From a virus: DNA of 51,207 nucleotides. The stretch's first letter is position 1, and each line of letters starts with the position of its first letter. The position numbers and the translations under genes are program-made. Positions 7,138-13,852 of the stretch are shown in pieces. The notes below the pieces were generated by a model. That model was not told where the DNA came from, searched no databases, and saw only the letters and a list, made by a program, of their open reading frames with translations. The stretch is taken from the IMG/VR virus record IMGVR_UViG_3300034062_007872, positions 1 through 51,207 of that record; one strand, 5' to 3'.

Positions 7138-7488
7138 ATGAATCATCCCAAAACAGAGGCCGGTCTAAGAGCCAGAATTAAGGCTCTAACAACTCTTATG
7201 AGAACTGAAAGAGAAGAGAGGAAAAGAGAAAGAAAAGAGAGCGAGAACTATTACTATCCAAACTATCCGAACTTTACAATGATTAAATTTCTGCGTTCAT
7301 TATTCTCAAGAACTCGCCCAGAAACTGATGAGAAAGCCTTGATTTTAATTGAGTTGACATGTAGTACTGAGTGGTGGAGTAAAGTAGAGAAAATGGCCGA
7401 AGAATGTGAATCCTCTCCGGCTAGAATTATCGACGCTGCTGTTAATTTATTGGATCAAGAGCTACGCGAAATAGACTCTAGCGCCTGA
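7138..7488 (+). CDS. Unknown protein with coiled-coil N-terminus
   Basis: 116 residues. Residues 8-36 form a charged helix (ARIKALTTLMRTEREERKRER), followed by a Tyr/Asn-Pro linker (YYYPNYPNF). The C-terminal domain, from about residue 60, contains two helices (STEWWSKVEKMAEEC; PARIIDAAVNLLDQELREI) that look like a small ribbon-helix-helix or CopG-like unit. This last reading is tentative. Confidence 0.6.
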   Translation: MNHPKTEAGLRARIKALTTLMRTEREERKRERKESENYYYPNYPNFTMIKFLRSLFSRTRPETDEKALILIELTCSTEWWSKVEKMAEECESSPARIIDAAVNLLDQELREIDSSA

Positions 7489-7509
7489 CTAGACCTACCA
7501 ATTCTCTTT

Positions 7510-7530
7510 TATAATTATCCCAGTTCAACC
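7510..7530 (+). promoter_or_regulatory. -10 TATAAT with downstream AGTTCAACC leader motif
   Basis: TATAAT (7510-7515) is followed after 6 bases by AGTTCAACC (7522-7530). The same arrangement, TATAAT-like hexamer then (A)GTCAACC near the expected transcript start, is seen before at least five other genes. An upstream AGACCTACC (7491-7499) is shared with the promoter region of the LRV gene at 13853. Confidence 0.6.
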
Positions 7531-7538
7531 AACTCATT

Positions 7539-7748
7539 ATGGAATTGACTAAAAGGTATCTTTGGAAAAATCTTTCTGAAGACGGTTTAATTAAAGATCC
7601 TATGCACCCTTGGGGAGAATGTTTTTTTAACCAGTGGGGCTATAAGACAAAAGAGGAAGCAATCGCAGAATTTCAGCGTCTTATGGATATTGGTCTAAAC
7701 CCACCGACCTGTATTCTTATTGAAGAATACTCCCGTTTTTCAAACTAA
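7539..7748 (+). CDS. Small unknown protein
   Basis: 69 residues, rich in aromatic residues (RYLWKNLSEDGLI, HPWGECFFNQWGYKTKEEAIAEF). The YKTKEEAIAEFQRLMDIGL stretch, a glycine-aromatic turn followed by a helix, is typical of small phage proteins of unknown function. It has its own promoter and is followed after 8 bases by the next small gene. Confidence 0.65.
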   Translation: MELTKRYLWKNLSEDGLIKDPMHPWGECFFNQWGYKTKEEAIAEFQRLMDIGLNPPTCILIEEYSRFSN

Positions 7749-7756
7749 TTAAAATT

Positions 7757-7924
7757 ATGAATTTTGAACTCCATTTGATCAGTTTTCCTAATTACGCTGA
7801 ACTGATTGTAACCGGATCTAATTTTTCCATTGAGTCTGGCCCTCTTAATGAACAAGAACAAATTGAACTGGCCAAACAATTGAGAGAAATCGCTGATCAA
7901 TTGTATGTGGAAAAAACTGTGTGA
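7757..7924 (+). CDS. Small unknown protein (55 residues)
   Basis: Reading frame from ATG 7757 to TGA 7922, encoding a strand-rich N-terminus (NFELHLISFPNYAELIVTG) and a C-terminal helix (EQEQIELAKQLREIADQL). The frame lies 8 bases behind the preceding gene and just before a terminator, as expected for the last gene of an operon. Confidence 0.55.
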   Translation: MNFELHLISFPNYAELIVTGSNFSIESGPLNEQEQIELAKQLREIADQLYVEKTV

Positions 7925-7936
7925 CACCTGATTAAC

Positions 7937-7992
7937 TGGCACAAGGGACCTACCACGGGTCCCTTTTTCTCTTTATAATACAAGAGTCAACC
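7937..7992 (+). promoter_or_regulatory. TGGCACAA box, terminator hairpin and promoter in one module
   Basis: TGGCACAA at 7937-7944, terminator stem AAGGGACC (7943-7950) / GGTCCCTT (7958-7965) with T-run to 7968, TATAAT at 7974-7979, and AGTCAACC at 7985-7992. Box to -10 distance is 37 bases. It ends the upstream operon and starts the gene at 8004. Confidence 0.65.
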
Positions 7993-8003
7993 GCAATCAG
8001 CCA

Positions 8004-8156
8004 ATGGCCCGATCTTTCTGTCTTGCATCTGATCTTGAGACCAAAGAAATTGTTTGGTCCTGTTTCAATAATTGTTGCCAAATGATCCAGAACAATCAGC
8101 CGGTTGTTCTTTCGGCTGCCGCAATTGCCAACCATTTTGCTACTCGCTATTCTTGA
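8004..8156 (+). CDS. Small Cys-containing unknown protein (50 residues)
   Basis: MARSFCLASDLETKEIVWSC, then FNNCCQMIQNNQPVVLSAAAIANHFATRYS. Four Cys in the first half (residues 6, 20, 24, 25) could bind metal. The upstream module provides a promoter with the AGTCAACC leader. Its last bases are part of a 23 bp repeat found again at 8573. Confidence 0.6.
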   Translation: MARSFCLASDLETKEIVWSCFNNCCQMIQNNQPVVLSAAAIANHFATRYS

Positions 8157-8158
8157 GG
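8136..8158 (+). repeat. 23 bp direct repeat, copy 1
   Basis: 22 of 23 bases match 8573-8595. The two copies bracket the LRV gene at 8163-8564. Confidence 0.75.
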
Positions 8159-8162
8159 TTTT

Positions 8163-8564
8163 ATGTTTTACTTTTTTCCTGATAAAGAGACTTTGCAAAA
8201 AGGATCTGCAGCAGAAAACCCTAGCACGAAACCGGAAACGCTAGAACAACTAGCGAGCGATGAACATCCTTATGTTCGCCGTTGCGTTGCAAGAAACCCT
8301 AACACATCACAAAAAGTGTTACAACTCTTGGCGTGTGATGGAGATTGGGTAGTTCGCAATTATGTTGCCGAAAACCCGAACAAAAACTATGTTATCGAAA
8401 GACTTCTCGATATGACGGAAAAGGTTTGTGGAAACAAAGAAACTCCTATTGAATCTTTTGATACCTTTGAGTTTTATACATTCTTGAACGTGGCTAGTGT
8501 GGAAGAACTAGAAGGCAATTATCTTAAACCAGAAACCCTGACCCAAATTCTTACAACAAAATGA
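8163..8564 (+). CDS. LRV-repeat protein, paralogue 3, with C-terminal extension
   Basis: 133 residues. An atypical N-cap (MFYFFPDKETLQKGSAAEN) leads into two LRV repeats (KPETLEQLASDEHPYVRRCVAR; SQKVLQLLACDGDWVVRNYVAE) and a C-cap (NPNKNYVIERLLDMT). About 45 residues absent from the other paralogues follow (TFEFYTFLNVASVEELEG...). The gene lies between two copies of a 23 bp repeat, suggesting arrival by recombination. Confidence 0.75.
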   Translation: MFYFFPDKETLQKGSAAENPSTKPETLEQLASDEHPYVRRCVARNPNTSQKVLQLLACDGDWVVRNYVAENPNKNYVIERLLDMTEKVCGNKETPIESFDTFEFYTFLNVASVEELEGNYLKPETLTQILTTK

Positions 8565-8593
8565 CAAACATCTTTGCTATTCGCTATTCTTGA
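8561..8593 (+). other. Ten-codon reading frame at a recombination scar
   Basis: ATG at 8561 overlaps the LRV stop and the frame reads MTNIFAIRYS before TGA. Its start matches the start of the gene at 8917 (MTNIIPIR) and its end matches the end of the gene at 8004 (FATRYS). It looks like a joined remnant of two genes rather than a functional peptide. Confidence 0.5.
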
Positions 8594-8595
8594 GG
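8573..8595 (+). repeat. 23 bp direct repeat, copy 2
   Basis: Partner of 8136-8158, one mismatch, 437 bases downstream. Confidence 0.75.
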
Positions 8596-8600
8596 CTCTC

Positions 8601-8906
8601 ATGAAAAAAACAACCATTAACATTACAGACGAACTTCTTAATTTGGATGAAAATGATCCAAATTATCCTGAAAAAAGAATGAGGCTGATGGTTCAATATC
8701 TGCAAAGATATATGAAAACCTATGATCAACAAGTTGGTTATGAGAATTACCAGGATTCTACTTTTATTGATGACGTTTTGTATGGTCTAGGAGTTGCACT
8801 GAATCCCAAAGAACATCAATTTGCTAATGGTTTCGATGTGTGGAAGAAGAAACTTATTGATCACATTAACTCGACATTGCGGCAGGATCTCAAACCACTA
8901 TTCTAA
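8601..8906 (+). CDS. Unknown protein
   Basis: 101 residues from ATG 8601; a longer frame starting at a TTG (8574) is rejected because it lies in the repeated scar sequence. Sequence features: MKKTTINITDELL, acidic DENDPNYPEKRMRLMVQYLQRYMKTY, and a C-terminal helix (FDVWKKKLIDHINSTLRQDL). No family recognised. Confidence 0.65.
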   Translation: MKKTTINITDELLNLDENDPNYPEKRMRLMVQYLQRYMKTYDQQVGYENYQDSTFIDDVLYGLGVALNPKEHQFANGFDVWKKKLIDHINSTLRQDLKPLF

Positions 8907-8916
8907 TTACTCATAA

Positions 8917-9099
8917 ATGACAAACATCATTCCTATCCGCATGATTAACACCAACGAACTGGATCACGAAATTCTGATGAACTCGGCCCAATCATGGATG
9001 AATCATTATAATTTTCTCCTTTCCCTTTCTATCTGGGATGACCAACAGCGTAGGGCATTTCAGGGTGAGTTTAATTTCAATAAGGTTTATGATGTTTGA
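8917..9099 (+). CDS. Small unknown protein
   Basis: 60 residues, 10 bases after the previous stop. MTNIIPIRMINTNELDHEIL followed by an aromatic stretch with three Trp (SWMNHYNFLLSLSIWDD). The last segment is FQGEFNFNKVYDV. No family recognised. The LRV gene starts 2 bases after its stop. Confidence 0.6.
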   Translation: MTNIIPIRMINTNELDHEILMNSAQSWMNHYNFLLSLSIWDDQQRRAFQGEFNFNKVYDV

Positions 9100-9101
9100 T
9101 T

Positions 9102-9590
9102 ATGAATTACCAACAAAAAGAGACCGCTGCAAACAACTCAAACACCACACCAGAAACTCTCCAACAACTAGCGACTGATAAAGATTCTTATGTTCGCTAC
9201 AAGGTTGCACGAAACCCAAACACCCCACCAGAAACTCTCCAACAACTAGCGACTGATAAAGATTCTTATGTTCGCTACGCCGTTGCACGAAACCCAAACA
9301 CACCACAAGAAACCCTACAACTCCTTGCAACAGATAAATATTCTAGTGTTCGCTACTGGGTTGCACAAGATCCAAACACGCCACCAGAAACCCTAGAAAT
9401 TCTGGCGACTGATAAAGATTTTGGTGTTCGCTACGCCGTTGCACAAAACCCAAACACACCACAAGAAACCCTACAACTCCTTGCAACAGATAAATATTCT
9501 AGTGTTCGCTACTGGGTTGCACAAAACCCAAACCGAACCGAACTTATAGAGAGGCTGGTTCTTATGACCAACCACAAACAGGACCAATGA
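9102..9590 (+). CDS. LRV-repeat protein, paralogue 4 (five repeats)
   Basis: 162 residues from ATG 9102, chosen over ATG 9096 because it restores the common 11-residue N-cap (MNYQQKETAAN). Repeats NPNTPPETLQQLATDKDSYVRYxVAR follow, then the C-cap NPNRTELIERLVLMT. Two adjacent 78 bp units near 9140-9290 are nearly identical, and a block of about 70 bases near 9300 recurs 156 bases later (two units). This gene therefore grew by duplication of one- and two-repeat blocks. It overlaps the next LRV gene by ATGA. Confidence 0.8.
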   Translation: MNYQQKETAANNSNTTPETLQQLATDKDSYVRYKVARNPNTPPETLQQLATDKDSYVRYAVARNPNTPQETLQLLATDKYSSVRYWVAQDPNTPPETLEILATDKDFGVRYAVAQNPNTPQETLQLLATDKYSSVRYWVAQNPNRTELIERLVLMTNHKQDQ

Positions 9591-9844
9591 ATAATAAACA
9601 GAAGGGCAAGGCATCAAAAAATCTAAAAACGCCACCAGAAATTCTACATCAATTAGCAATTGATGCGGCCCCTTGGATTCGTTACCAAGCAGCCCAAAAT
9701 CCAAACACTTCAATAAAAACCCTAGAAATCTTGGCGGTTGATAAATGTCAACATGTCCGCCATAATGTTTTATTAAATCCAAATAAAACACAACTCATTG
9801 AAAGACTACCAATAAGCAACACTTATCAGTCAGACCCACCATAG
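9587..9844 (+). CDS. LRV-repeat protein, paralogue 5
   Basis: 85 residues, start overlapping the previous stop (ATGA). N-cap MNNKQKGKASK, about two and a half repeats (TPPEILHQLAIDAAPWIRYQAAQ; TSIKTLEILAVDKCQHVRHNVLL) and C-cap NPNKTQLIERL. More diverged than paralogues 2 and 4. Translational coupling with paralogue 4 suggests the two are made in fixed ratio and may work together. Confidence 0.8.
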   Translation: MNNKQKGKASKNLKTPPEILHQLAIDAAPWIRYQAAQNPNTSIKTLEILAVDKCQHVRHNVLLNPNKTQLIERLPISNTYQSDPP

Positions 9845-9859
9845 GCCCCACCAACCTGC

Positions 9860-9876
9860 TACAATAATCTCAGTTA
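9860..9876 (+). promoter_or_regulatory. Extended -10 promoter of the helicase gene
   Basis: TGCTACAAT (9857-9865) is an extended -10 (TGn-TACAAT) and is followed by CAGTTAAGG in the place of the AGTCAACC leader motif. The helicase starts at 9890. Confidence 0.5.
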
Positions 9877-9889
9877 AGGGAAACCCCTA

Positions 9890-11374
9890 ATGCAACTCTC
9901 ACCCCAACAGACCACCGCTGTTACCGCTGTTGCCACCACTAACCAGTCTATTGTCCTAGAAGCGGTTGCGGGTAGTGGAAAAACAACCACTCTTATTGAA
10001 ATGCTTAAGGCCGCCGAAGGGACCGTTGCTTTTTGTGCATTCAATAAGGCGATTGCCCAGGAGATTGATTATAAGGTTTCCAAGAAAAATCTAGGGGATA
10101 AAGTAAAGGTAGGTACGGTTCATTCTTACGGATTTGGCGCAATCCGCCGCTCTATTTCTCGCGTAAAAGTAGACGGAAATAAACTGCGCAATCTGGCCCA
10201 AGACGAGTTTAATGGAGAATGGTTTAATCTCCGTCAATTTGTTACATCTGCCGTGGCAATGGCCAAAGAAGTCGGCATTGCCGCATGTGTGGATGATGAT
10301 AAAGAACAGTGGGAGCAAATGATCAATCATTATGATCTGTGGGATAATCTCCCTACGAATTATAGCGAAGAAACCGCGATTGATGCGGCCCAGTATCTCC
10401 TGAAGGCCAGCAATAACCTCAGGCAGATTATTGATTTTTCTGACATGATCTATATGCCGATTCTCAACAAAATGAAGATTTGGCAGTATGATAACATTTT
10501 TCTCGATGAGGCCCAGGATACTAATGGCCCTAGAAGGGAATTGGTCAAGATGATGCTAAAGCCTAATGGCAGACTTATTGCTGTTGGAGATCCCCACCAG
10601 GCAATTTATGGCTTTACCGGTGCTGATCACCAGGCCCTGGATAATATCAAACAAGAATTTAAGGCAGTTACAATGCCTCTTTCTGTTACATTCCGCTGCC
10701 CTAAAAAGGTTGTAGAAGTGGCCAATCGTTGGGTTTCACATATCGAGGCCGCAGAAACCGCCCCACAGGGTATTGTTGATTCTTGTGAACTGCAAGATGT
10801 TTATAAACTTGCATCCAAGGATGATGCAGTTATTTGTAGAAATACCAAACCACTTGTGGAGCTTGCCTATTCCCTTATCCGCAGATCTATTCCTTGTAAG
10901 GTAGAAGGAAGAGCAATTGGTGAGGGTCTGGTTAAACTTGCCCAACGTTGGAAAGTTAAAACCTGCGCCCAACTTCAAGATAAACTTGAACAGTGGAAAG
11001 AAAAGGAAATCATAAAGTATCAAGAAAAGGGTAATGATACCAAATGCCAAATTATCGAAGATCAGGTAGAAACCCTAATGGTGTTTATATCTGAATGCAG
11101 ATTTGATGATTCTATTTCTACTTTGGTGGAAAAAATCCGGTCTCTCTTCAATGATACCGAGGGCCAACAAAAAGCCCTTACTCTTTCTACTATTCATAAG
11201 TCCAAGGGAAGAGAATGGAATCGGGTATTTGCCCTGGGTATGGATACTTATTCTCCTAGCAAGTGGGCAAAAAAAGTATGGGAATTGACCCAGGAAGATA
11301 ACCTGTGCTATGTGCAAGTAACCAGGGCCAAGAATCATCTAACGATGGTAAATGTTCCAGAGAAGGTGAAGTGA
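9890..11374 (+). CDS. UvrD/Rep-like superfamily 1A DNA helicase
   Basis: 494 residues. Q-motif SPQQTTAV near the N-terminus, Walker A AVAGSGKTTT (residues 25-34), motif Ia around FNKAIAQEI, and motif Ic GTVHSYGFG. Walker B is LDEAQD (205-210), motif III GDPHQAIYGFTGAD (233-246), motif IV TFRCPKKVVEVANRW, motif V STIHKSKGREWNRVF and motif VI YVQVTRAKNHL. All motifs are intact, so an active ATP-dependent 3'-5' helicase is expected. It is shorter than UvrD (about 720), as usual for phage versions. A role in replication or recombination is likely. It is not the T4 Dda type. Confidence 0.9.
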   Translation: MQLSPQQTTAVTAVATTNQSIVLEAVAGSGKTTTLIEMLKAAEGTVAFCAFNKAIAQEIDYKVSKKNLGDKVKVGTVHSYGFGAIRRSISRVKVDGNKLRNLAQDEFNGEWFNLRQFVTSAVAMAKEVGIAACVDDDKEQWEQMINHYDLWDNLPTNYSEETAIDAAQYLLKASNNLRQIIDFSDMIYMPILNKMKIWQYDNIFLDEAQDTNGPRRELVKMMLKPNGRLIAVGDPHQAIYGFTGADHQALDNIKQEFKAVTMPLSVTFRCPKKVVEVANRWVSHIEAAETAPQGIVDSCELQDVYKLASKDDAVICRNTKPLVELAYSLIRRSIPCKVEGRAIGEGLVKLAQRWKVKTCAQLQDKLEQWKEKEIIKYQEKGNDTKCQIIEDQVETLMVFISECRFDDSISTLVEKIRSLFNDTEGQQKALTLSTIHKSKGREWNRVFALGMDTYSPSKWAKKVWELTQEDNLCYVQVTRAKNHLTMVNVPEKVK

Positions 11375-11390
11375 CCATGATCTCAAATCT

Positions 11391-11516
11391 TTATGACAAA
11401 TTACCTTCAATCATCTGATGAATAATTCTCCGCAGGCCTTTACGAGTACAATATTCGTCCAACAATTCCTCAATGATTTCTTCTAAGAATCCATAAGAGT
11501 CTGATACTGGCAGACC
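11391..11516 (-). pseudogene. Decayed C-terminus of an HNH endonuclease
   Basis: On the minus strand this stretch encodes 41 residues (starting GLPVSDSYGFLEEII, then ELLDEYCTRKGLRRIIHQM) before TAA. They align with the last 38 residues of the HNH protein at 12083-12685 (GLSISNEFDFINGIL, DQLIDDYSNQKGLKRIIHQ). A TAA stands directly upstream in frame and no start codon precedes the match, so it is a remnant. It was found by translating the gap between the helicase and the next gene. Confidence 0.75.
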
Positions 11517-11538
11517 TTATGGTGTTCACTTTTTAAAC

Positions 11539-11580
11539 TGACACATTCCATACCCACTGACCCATCAAGTCCATTATCAT
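11539..11580 (+). promoter_or_regulatory. Variant TGACACA box with TATCAT -10
   Basis: TGACACAT (11539-11546) and TATCAT (11575-11580) repeat, with one base less spacing, the TGGCACAA/-10 arrangement; the gene at 11604 follows. Confidence 0.35.
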
Positions 11581-11603
11581 AACAAGGTAATCAAGCAAAT
11601 CAA

Positions 11604-11798
11604 ATGACTTCTCACGAACTCGCTCAAAGACTTCTGAAACTTCCCAATCTCGATGTTATGGTTGAAGAAACCTGTGGATGTCTTCTAGAAGTATCAAGTA
11701 CGTTTTCTCGTGAAATCAATGAATTTGATGAGGAAATGTGCGGTGATGCCGAAGGCCGAGTTGGAGAGGAAGTCATTGTAATCGCTATCGGATCGTGA
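11604..11798 (+). CDS. Small acidic unknown phage protein
   Basis: 64 residues: MTSHELAQRLLKLPNLDVMVE, then an acidic centre, then GEEVIVIAIGS. This resembles the many small phage proteins that begin with a helix T-x-x-E-L-x-x-x-L-x-x-L-P, continue with D-x-x-V and end with an isoleucine/valine strand. Their function is unknown. The next gene begins 4 bases later. Confidence 0.65.
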   Translation: MTSHELAQRLLKLPNLDVMVEETCGCLLEVSSTFSREINEFDEEMCGDAEGRVGEEVIVIAIGS

Positions 11799-11802
11799 CA
11801 AA

Positions 11803-12114
11803 ATGAGCAATCCTATTAAAATGACTTTGGCCGAATTGCTTGAATGTAATCCACTCGATGTTGCAAAATGGGCAATTAGAGAAGGCGACAAACTGTGCGC
11901 CTGGCAAGAGTCCACTGAAAAAGATCAAATTTCTGTTTTTTATAAAAGAGAAAGGGCACAAAGAGAGGCTCAATTCAGGGCCAACAAATATAAAACTAAA
12001 ATATTGTTGTATGAACTTTCCTTTTATGTAAATGGGGGACATATATTTGGGAGACGAAGAGATATTCCTCTTTGGCTTCCGGTTATGAGTTATTGTTCAG
12101 AATCTGATGAATAA
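11803..12114 (+). CDS. Unknown protein overlapping the HNH gene end
   Basis: 103 residues, start MSNPIKMTLAELLECNPLDVAKWAIREG, then a Lys/Arg-rich middle (FYKRERAQREAQFRANKYK) and an aromatic C-terminal part. No family recognised. Its last 32 bases overlap the 3' end of the convergent HNH gene, and the shared bases TCTGATGAATAATTCT recur in the remnant at 11413-11430. The endonuclease fragment may therefore have supplied this gene with its C-terminus. Confidence 0.6.
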   Translation: MSNPIKMTLAELLECNPLDVAKWAIREGDKLCAWQESTEKDQISVFYKRERAQREAQFRANKYKTKILLYELSFYVNGGHIFGRRRDIPLWLPVMSYCSESDE

Positions 12115-12685
12115 TTCTTTTTAATCCTTTCTGGTTACTATAATCATCAATTAGTTGGTCTAGGATACCATTAATAAAATCAAATTCATTACTTATGGAT
12201 AATCCTTTTATTTGGGCAGCAGTATAAAGAATCTTCAACTTTTCGATAATATTATCTGAAACAAGAAGTTCTCTTTCGGCCTGTTGTATGACTTTTTTTC
12301 TTCGACCCGGTTTGCTTCTTTTTTCACCACCATCTTTTCTGACTCCCCCGGCCTTATGTCCGTCTCTAAAGACTTTTTTTTCTATGGTGGTTATGTTATG
12401 AATAGAATTGTCTGCCCTATTTTCTGTTTTATGAACAATATATCTTTTCCGTAGATGTTTTGGAATAAAGGCCTTGGCAACGATTATGTGGACGTTTAGG
12501 CATCTTTTGATTCCAGATTTACCACATAACATTACTTTTTTGTATTGGGTTCTTGTGCCAGACCAATAGGTTCCCATTTTCCTTAGGCCACGATTCTTTT
12601 GTTTATTAGAGTAAATGTTACCATCAATATCTACAAAATATCCACTAAAGTCTTCTAGGCCCTCAATTGTAGAAATTTCTTTCAT
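12083..12685 (-). CDS. HNH homing endonuclease with NUMOD4-like N-terminus
   Basis: 200 residues. The N-terminus (IEGLEDFSGYFVDIDGNIYS) is NUMOD4-like. The middle, VHIIVAKAFIPKHLRKRYIVHKT then ENRADNSIHNITTIE, is an HNH_3 nuclease core with His and Asn in place. A basic linker (KRSKPGRRKK) and a helical C-terminus follow. Such enzymes cut DNA at one site and drive their own copying. It lies on the opposite strand to the genes around it and has a CTAAATA late-type promoter 30 bases upstream. It is not inside an intron that I can recognise, so it is free-standing. Confidence 0.85.
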   Translation of the reverse strand: MKEISTIEGLEDFSGYFVDIDGNIYSNKQKNRGLRKMGTYWSGTRTQYKKVMLCGKSGIKRCLNVHIIVAKAFIPKHLRKRYIVHKTENRADNSIHNITTIEKKVFRDGHKAGGVRKDGGEKRSKPGRRKKVIQQAERELLVSDNIIEKLKILYTAAQIKGLSISNEFDFINGILDQLIDDYSNQKGLKRIIHQILNNNS

Positions 12686-12714
12686 TTTAGGTGTCTAATA
12701 AACCTCTAGAAGGT

Positions 12715-12721
12715 ATTTAGA
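12715..12721 (-). promoter_or_regulatory. Late-type promoter motif CTAAATA for the HNH gene
   Basis: CTAAATA on the minus strand, 30 bases before the HNH start codon; same motif as at 24513-24519. Confidence 0.45.
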
Positions 12722-12898
12722 TTATATGACGGTTTATTTTTTATAGGAATAAATGCCTATTTTGGGATTTTGGATAGTATCCAAAAGTATCCTTATGTTT
12801 TTGTGATTATGTTTATAAGAATTTTATTGGGAATTTTTTATTGTTTATTCTGGATTTTATGAATTTTTTTAGGTTTTATGTAAAATTTTTTAGATCTT

Positions 12899-13070
12899 AT
12901 AAGAATTTTTGTTGTTTTTTATAAGAATTTTTGTTGTTTTTTATAAGAATTTTTGTTGTTTTTATAAGAATTTTTGTTGTTTTTATAAGAATTTTTGTTG
13001 TTTTTATAAGAATTTTTGTTGTTTTTATAAGAATTTTTGTTGTTTTTATAAGAATTTTTGTTGTTTTTTA
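12899..13070. repeat. Tandem array of eight 21-22 bp A+T-rich repeats
   Basis: Unit ATAAGAATTTTTGTTGTTTTT, present eight times with units of 21-22 bases differing only in the length of the last T-run. Looser versions (ATAAGAATTTTATTGGG) occur at about 12815. An open frame across it encodes a YKNFCCF repeat and is not a real gene. The 21 bp phase equals two helical turns, so it could be a bent-DNA or protein-binding array such as an origin or partition site. Confidence 0.9.
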
Positions 13071-13852
13071 TGTAGCATTATTGGCCCGCAAAATATAAAC
13101 AAAACATAAAGACTTTATAAAAAACAGAAAACCCCATAAAACCCCACAACAACCCATAAACGTATAATTCCACCAGAGGCTCCTAGGAGGCCCAGGAAGG
13201 CCCCTCTAAAACCCTAAACGGTTTCTGATACGTCAGAGCAAATTAAAGGCCTTCTAGGTGCCTTATCCAATTCCATAACTGTCCACCATTTCAACAATTT
13301 TTCCATAAGGGTGCTATCTTATAAAGGTGGTCGAGAGATCACATTCTATCGTTATTGCTAGATAAGGAAATTCTTTATGAGTTTCCTTTTTATTCGTAGG
13401 ATAGCAAAGTTGGACCAATGCGCCCACCTTACGGCATCAACGGTTTGTTTAAAAGAGTTCAACTCTCTTTATACCGAGTAAGTGGGAGATCGCGGGATCG
13501 TAGCCCGCTCCTACGATTTTAAGAACATAAAATACTAAATAATACAGTGAACAAATTGTTATTGTAATAAAGATCCCATAAAACCTCGGTTTCGGGCAAG
13601 TCTCCAAAGCAATTAACAATTATCTTTCGTTTATTTTGAACCTCTTAGTTGCTCCTACGGGATAAAGCATTAAAGTTCATAAGAAACAAAGAGCGTATTA
13701 TTTCAATTGAATAACAGGTTAGCCCCAGTTCTCAAAAATGAGAAACCTTTAGGGGTATTTTCAGTATGGGTGGACAGTTTATAAAGTGTCATAAGTACCT
13801 AACCAGACCTACCTAATTCTGTTTAAGATTAGATCAGTTCAGTATTTTTCTT
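13071..13852. other. Hairpin-rich region without a gene (about 780 bases)
   Basis: No convincing reading frame. Strong local structures: AGAGG/CCTCT enclosing smaller stems (13171-13207), TCTGA-TACG-TCAGA (near 13228), AAGGTGG/CCACCTT closing about 100 bases (13325-13432), AAGGAAA/TTTCCTT inside it (13365-13390), CGGT/ACCG around 13440-13475, and GCGGG/CCCGC overlapping ATCGTAG/CTACGAT (13494-13519). The density suggests a structured RNA. CTAAATA at 13535-13541 may be a late promoter. I cannot match it to tRNA, tmRNA, RNase P or a group I intron core. Confidence 0.4.

Noticed and set aside
7937-7944. TGGCACAA as a sigma54 -24 element
   Set aside because: The matching -12 TTGC element is missing at all four sites, and a TATAAT-like -10 is at constant distance instead.
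9890-11374. T4 Dda helicase
   Set aside because: Motifs around Walker A, III and V are of the UvrD/Rep type, not the Dda/RecD2 type.
12899-13070. CRISPR array
   Set aside because: The units are directly adjacent with no spacers and no cas genes nearby.
12909-13109. Open frame encoding a YKNFCCF repeat
   Set aside because: It is only the translation of the 21 bp tandem array; no ribosome binding site and no non-repeat content.
13310-13560. tRNA, tmRNA or group I intron
   Set aside because: No T-arm GGTTCGA-type sequence, no CCA-ready acceptor, and no intron P7/J8-7 core or interrupted gene could be seen.
12083-13600. IscB/HEARO-type nuclease with guide RNA
   Set aside because: The HNH protein is a NUMOD4-type homing enzyme of 200 residues without RuvC or bridge-helix parts.
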